DNA of 64,000 nucleotides, from the NCBI GenBank assembly GCA_963923035.1, contig CAWUKT010000007.1:66880-130879 (forward strand), read 5' to 3'. A program made the translations under genes and the position numbers. The DNA is from CAWUKT01 sp963923035. GTDB lineage: Bacteria; Bacteroidota; Bacteroidia; J057; JADKCL01. The notes under the pieces are model-generated. The model was given only the letters and a program-made list of their open reading frames with translations. It was not told where the DNA came from and did not search any database. Shown one piece after another: positions 60,498 to 64,000 of this stretch (position 1 is its first letter; each line of letters begins with the position of its first letter).

Positions 60498-62324
60498 TTA
60501 TGGCTCAACCAGGAACACCCGGCGGTGAAAGACCTCCCTCCCAGCGCTCACCCGCAACAGATATATTCCCCCCGGCAAGCCAATGCCCAGGCTCCCGTCG
60601 ATCCTTCCGTCCCCTATCAGTTCCTTCTGCGTCAGAATCCGTCCATCGGGATGGAGCAGACTTACCTGGGTGGCTCCACCTGGCCAGTCCAAGAGGGTGA
60701 ATTGGATCCCATCGGTTCCGACCTGGGGATTGGTAAGGAGGAGTTGGGGGCGGGGAAACAGGTCCCGGGCCAATAGGAGATTGGAAAAGCGGGTATCGCC
60801 GTCGGGGTATTCGGCGACCAGGCGATAGGCTTGGTGCCGTTGGGGATCGTGGTAGTGGTTCAGTTGGGGGGAAATGCCTACGCCCTCGCCTTCCCCATCA
60901 ATCTCCATCCTCCGCTCCAACCACAACCGCTCAGGGTGGATGCCTTCGGGGAATTCCCAGGTGAGGTCCATGCCCTCGCCGCGGGCCAGCCCGCGCAGCA
61001 GGGGACCTCCGGCTGACAGGACGCTGTCGCAGCCGGGGAAAACCGCTCCCCCGGTTGCCAGGGTGAGACCGCTGAGGACCGCCCCCGCTCCACCGGGCTG
61101 GCTGCCCCGCGTTTGGTTGGCGGCGGTCAATCCCGCCGCCCCTCCGCCCACGGAGGTCGTCACATTGGCGGGCAAGGTCGCGCCACTGTGCCAGATATAT
61201 CCGCCCCCACCGCCGCCGCCCGAACCGTGGTTGGCGGCGCAGGTACCTCCATTCGCCCCCTGCACATCCACCGTTAGGGCTCCAACATAACCATTGACCT
61301 CCAGCAGCACCGTTCCTCCGGCTCCACCTCCCCCACCACCATCAATCCCGGCCGCCAAAGGGCCCCCTCCATTGCTTCGAATCGCAAACCCATTCGCCTC
61401 CACAGCATTCGCCCGGACCATGATGATCCCACCGCCATTGCCCCCGCTTCCTCCTACCGAATTGTTTTGATGTCCACCTCCGCCTCCAGCCCCCATTAAA
61501 ACCCGTTCATTCGCATTGGAACTCATCACGGCCTGCCCTCCGACCCCGCCAATGACCACCACGCTGCAACCGCCCCATTCCTGTCCGGCATTTCCGCCAT
61601 TCCCCGCATTTCCACCTCCTCCCCCACCGGCATTGGTGTGGTTTCCTCCGCCGCCACCATTGACCAATTTGCCCTGCCCCGTCTCCTGCCCGGTGGTCGC
61701 AACACCAATTCCTTCGCCCTTGAAGCCCGCCAATCCGCTCCCGATCGTGTAGAAGAAATCCGTGCGGGTACACAAAGAAGGATTGTAAAAGTCAACCGAA
61801 CGGCTCCCGCCCCGAAAACCCGTAGCGGAGGCTTCCAGATTGGCATTCAGCGTCAGGGTACTGTCAATTTCCAAGGCCAGGATTCCGCCCACCGCCCCGT
61901 TCCAGGCGGCCGGTGTCAGGGCCGACGTGACCGTGGCGTTCTCGGCCCGGAAGGCCCTCACCAACTGGACCGTGCCGGCAGGGTCAAAAGTATGGGCCAA
62001 CACTTCCGCCAGTTGAATATCATTGCCCGAGATCGAACAGATTGTATTCCATTCGTAGGTACCCGCCTGGTTGGAACTGATAAGGTCGCCGTAGCTAGTA
62101 TTGTTCGCGGTCACATAGGTCGCGCCCCGGGCTTGGTGCAGCACGACGCGGTCCCCCACTGAAAAGCTGGCCGCAGAGGCGACCGAGAGGGTATTGGTCG
62201 TGGAATTGATGGCCACGACCGACGTATAGGCGTTGACTATTCCGCCGATATTGACCTGGGAAAATGCATACTGAGCAAGTAAGAGGGCGGCTGCGGTCAA
62301 AGCAGCCTGAAATATAGCCTTCAA
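60498..62324 (-). CDS. Glycine-rich secreted protein with type A T9SS-like sorting domain
   Basis: A 608-residue protein. It has a TTG start at 62324: no in-frame ATG lies between it and an upstream TAA, and a signal peptide (AALTAAALLLAQYAFSQ) follows at once. The N-terminal part (about 25-175) is beta-rich (SVGDRVVLHQARGATY). Residues about 210-410 are a Gly-rich block with runs of GGGGG and Asn, the pattern of glycine-rich surface proteins. The C-terminal half (about 430-608) is a beta-sandwich with a sorting-domain-like end (LYLLRV form: IYLLRVSAGREVFHRRVFLVEP). It is a single gene, 379 bp from the lipoprotein cluster. The surface role is inferred. Confidence 0.82.
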   Translation of the reverse strand: MKAIFQAALTAAALLLAQYAFSQVNIGGIVNAYTSVVAINSTTNTLSVASAASFSVGDRVVLHQARGATYVTANNTSYGDLISSNQAGTYEWNTICSISGNDIQLAEVLAHTFDPAGTVQLVRAFRAENATVTSALTPAAWNGAVGGILALEIDSTLTLNANLEASATGFRGGSRSVDFYNPSLCTRTDFFYTIGSGLAGFKGEGIGVATTGQETGQGKLVNGGGGGNHTNAGGGGGGNAGNGGNAGQEWGGCSVVVIGGVGGQAVMSSNANERVLMGAGGGGGHQNNSVGGSGGNGGGIIMVRANAVEANGFAIRSNGGGPLAAGIDGGGGGGAGGTVLLEVNGYVGALTVDVQGANGGTCAANHGSGGGGGGGYIWHSGATLPANVTTSVGGGAAGLTAANQTRGSQPGGAGAVLSGLTLATGGAVFPGCDSVLSAGGPLLRGLARGEGMDLTWEFPEGIHPERLWLERRMEIDGEGEGVGISPQLNHYHDPQRHQAYRLVAEYPDGDTRFSNLLLARDLFPRPQLLLTNPQVGTDGIQFTLLDWPGGATQVSLLHPDGRILTQKELIGDGRIDGSLGIGLPGGIYLLRVSAGREVFHRRVFLVEP

Positions 62325-62439
62325 GGTGGTAAAATTAGCGTTCCGTTAGCTCCAGTAAGTTAGCCAATTTTTGAACCGGGAATGTTAGATCATGTTTAAA
62401 TGATCGCTTCGGGAAATGGGCGGGGCCGGGAAGGCGGAC

Positions 62440-63084
62440 TTACTTCTCGACCTTGGCGGATTGGATGCGGATGAACTCAGGGAGGTAGCTGGGAGTGCAG
62501 CCGCGGGGCACGACTTCGTCCTTGTACAGGCCGATGCGCTCTCCCAGCGCAATGCAGCGCGCCCGGTGGGCGGTATCGTAGATCCCAATCCAACCGGCGG
62601 TGAAGTTCATGGCCCATTGGACTTCGGGGACTTCGGCCGCCATGTTTTGCTCGATGGCGTCGAGCAAGGCCTCGGTATTGTTGGGCGGGGTCTGTCCGGT
62701 CCACCGGAGCCGGCCCTGGTGGTACCAATAAATCCGCCGCTGGAGCGGGGACGGGCTTTGGTCCCAGCTCCCCATCAAGGCTAGAATCTTCTTGTCCTTG
62801 ACCAACTGGTTGGCCATCAACCAATCGGCCAGCTGGTTTTGCTGGTCGTAGTCGTGGGCCTGGATGTCCCGGCACAATTCGTCGATCCGCTCCTGGTCCA
62901 ACTGCTTCTTGTCCATGATCAGGATGGCGAGTTGGCGGGGGAAAAATGAGCCGGTGGACCAGAGTTCCAGGGCCAGGGCGTGGTCGCGTTTGATGACTTT
63001 GGCCATTTTACGGAGGTCGCCGAACTTGGTGTCCGGGCCGTTGATTTGGTCGAAGATTTCTTGGGCTTTGGGGGTCAGGCTCAT
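62440..63084 (-). CDS. AlkD-like DNA alkylation repair protein
   Basis: A 214-residue protein. The ATG at 63084 (MSLTPKAQEIFDQI) is chosen over a longer open frame. It is all-helical with HEAT-like repeats (KVIKRDHALALELWSTG, LAILIMDKKQLDQERID), and the C-terminal NFTAGWIGIYDTAHR and PEFIRIQSAKVEK match the AlkC/AlkD-type DNA alkylation repair family, which excises alkylated bases by a HEAT scaffold. A conserved Trp/Asp pair around residues 107 and 163 could be the active region, but this was not confirmed. It is 154 bp from the AbiJ-like gene in the same direction. Family fairly confident. Confidence 0.8.
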   Translation of the reverse strand: MSLTPKAQEIFDQINGPDTKFGDLRKMAKVIKRDHALALELWSTGSFFPRQLAILIMDKKQLDQERIDELCRDIQAHDYDQQNQLADWLMANQLVKDKKILALMGSWDQSPSPLQRRIYWYHQGRLRWTGQTPPNNTEALLDAIEQNMAAEVPEVQWAMNFTAGWIGIYDTAHRARCIALGERIGLYKDEVVPRGCTPSYLPEFIRIQSAKVEK

Positions 63085-63238
63085 GGGAATCAGGGCTTTG
63101 CTGAATTTAGTGATTTCTGGGCTAAGTTTCTTTTTGTTCCAACTCCTCCTCTCCCGCTTGATTCTCCTTCTCCCCAGCGGCTGCTCTACTTCGGCTGGTT
63201 TAGCGGAATGGAAATTGCCCAAAGCCACTCGGGTCTTT

Positions 63239-63967
63239 CTAAACCTTCGATTTCAGATAGTTGATAAAGGCCGAGCACGAAATCAACATGAATTTTGCTT
63301 CCTCCATGCTGACATGGTTGTCGTCGGAGATCAGGGCATGGCGGATGCCTCCCGAATCACTGGTATAGCCGTACAACGTTTGGAAGGCTTTCTTCAACGC
63401 CCCGTGGAGATCGTGGGACTTTTCAATCTGACTCAAGGCCTTCCCCAAGGTAGCAGCCTCATCTCCGAGTATGATCTTACACGTGGATTCTACCGCTGAG
63501 ATGGATTCCTTAATTGAGTTTCTGTAATTGGGATTTTTGCGGTGGGTGAGGAGGTCCAATGCGGCCTTGAGATGAATCGAGACGGGTTTCCACTGATCGG
63601 AGGACTGGATCGCCTCCTCAATTTCACCGATCTCTCCCTCGGAAGTCACCTGGATGATCTTGTCCTCGACCACCCTGTACCCAGCCAGACTTTCCTTGAG
63701 CACCACATTGCACTTCGCAGCAAAGCCCATATCGTGCAGACGCTGTTCAAACCCTACCAAATACTCGATGAAATCATATATTTCGTACCATTCTGCCCCA
63801 AAGAACCACGTTTTCAGATGCTCAGTGAATTTCGCTCCATCTACATATCCATCAAAAAAGTTCAATGGCAATTCATCGACCCGGTAGTTGAGAAATTGAA
63901 TCCAAATTGACCGTGACACGCTGGATCGTTCCGATTCACCTCCCACCTGACTTCGTCGCTGGGACAC
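63239..63967 (-). CDS. AbiJ-NTD4-like abortive-infection-type protein
   Basis: A 242-residue protein at the window edge. A GTG at 63967 is the only start in the frame after an in-frame TGA just upstream (63974-63976). The N-terminus (SQRRSQVGGESERSSVSRSIWIQFLNY) then FFDGYVDGAKFTEHLKTWFFGAEWYEIYDFIEYL matches the AbiJ N-terminal domain 4 pattern, and the C-terminal half has SIKESISAVESTCKIILG and SDSGGIRHALISDD, also found in AbiJ-type proteins. AbiJ-like proteins act in phage resistance by abortive infection. Its usual partner was not recognised nearby; the AlkD-like gene is the nearest. The real N-terminus could lie further upstream if the TGA is an error. Confidence 0.65.
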   Translation of the reverse strand: MSQRRSQVGGESERSSVSRSIWIQFLNYRVDELPLNFFDGYVDGAKFTEHLKTWFFGAEWYEIYDFIEYLVGFEQRLHDMGFAAKCNVVLKESLAGYRVVEDKIIQVTSEGEIGEIEEAIQSSDQWKPVSIHLKAALDLLTHRKNPNYRNSIKESISAVESTCKIILGDEAATLGKALSQIEKSHDLHGALKKAFQTLYGYTSDSGGIRHALISDDNHVSMEEAKFMLISCSAFINYLKSKV

Positions 63968-64000
63968 CCAAATTCAAAAGCAGAAGATTTCCCGCAATTC

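Overview
The window looks like a chromosomal segment from a Bacteroidota bacterium, probably of the Saprospiria or a related marine, gliding, T9SS-bearing lineage. The basis is the large number of Sec signal peptides ending in ...GQ or ...AQ, PKD/Ig-like/FN3 adhesin proteins, type A (YPNP...) and type B (gliding-motility type) C-terminal sorting domains, PorP/SprF, a 7TMR-DISM kinase, a LytTR regulator, TPR-CHAT proteins, and almost no Shine-Dalgarno sites. No rRNA, tRNA, CRISPR array, integrase or transposase was seen.

Left part (1-15.7 kb): a large secreted protein runs off the left edge (minus strand, start 3563). It is divergent from a two-gene operon encoding a T9SS-exported subtilase and a membrane-anchored TPR-CHAT (caspase-like) protein. 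These converge, with no spacer, on an ECF sigma factor and a transmembrane TPR protein that looks like its anti-sigma factor. Small secreted or hypothetical proteins, an outer-membrane barrel and a DUF2147 protein follow.

Centre (15.9-42.9 kb): the main feature is an eight-gene minus-strand operon of about 24 kb (41998 down to 17871) whose junctions are overlaps or gaps of at most 12 bp. In order of transcription it encodes an outer-membrane barrel, a 2817-residue beta-repeat giant, an FN3 protein, two tandem phage-tail-collar-like proteins, a PKD/Ig adhesin with a type A sorting domain, a PKD adhesin with DUF2341 and a type B sorting domain, and a PorP/SprF protein extended by a coiled coil and a SPOR-like domain. 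It reads as a dedicated surface-assembly system built on type IX secretion. A LytTR response regulator lies upstream and a 7TMR-DISM histidine kinase lies just past its end.

Right part (43-64 kb): a T9SS-exported PAD/agmatine-deiminase-family enzyme; a sulfatase plus DJ-1/PfpI lipoprotein operon; an HTTM/SdpB-like membrane pair; a DUF2306 membrane protein; an UlaG-like metallo-hydrolase with an AraC regulator; and several small conserved proteins. There are two unusual non-coding repeat arrays: three 64-bp units with paired-base covariation (51643-51834) and about 17 units of 21 bp with a dyad in nearly every unit (55183-55537). Next comes a calpain-like protease carrying an N-terminus typical of extracellular contractile-injection-system cargo but broken by an in-frame TGA, then three tandem six-cysteine lipoproteins, a glycine-rich T9SS cargo, an AlkD-like DNA repair protein and an AbiJ-NTD4-like protein at the right edge.
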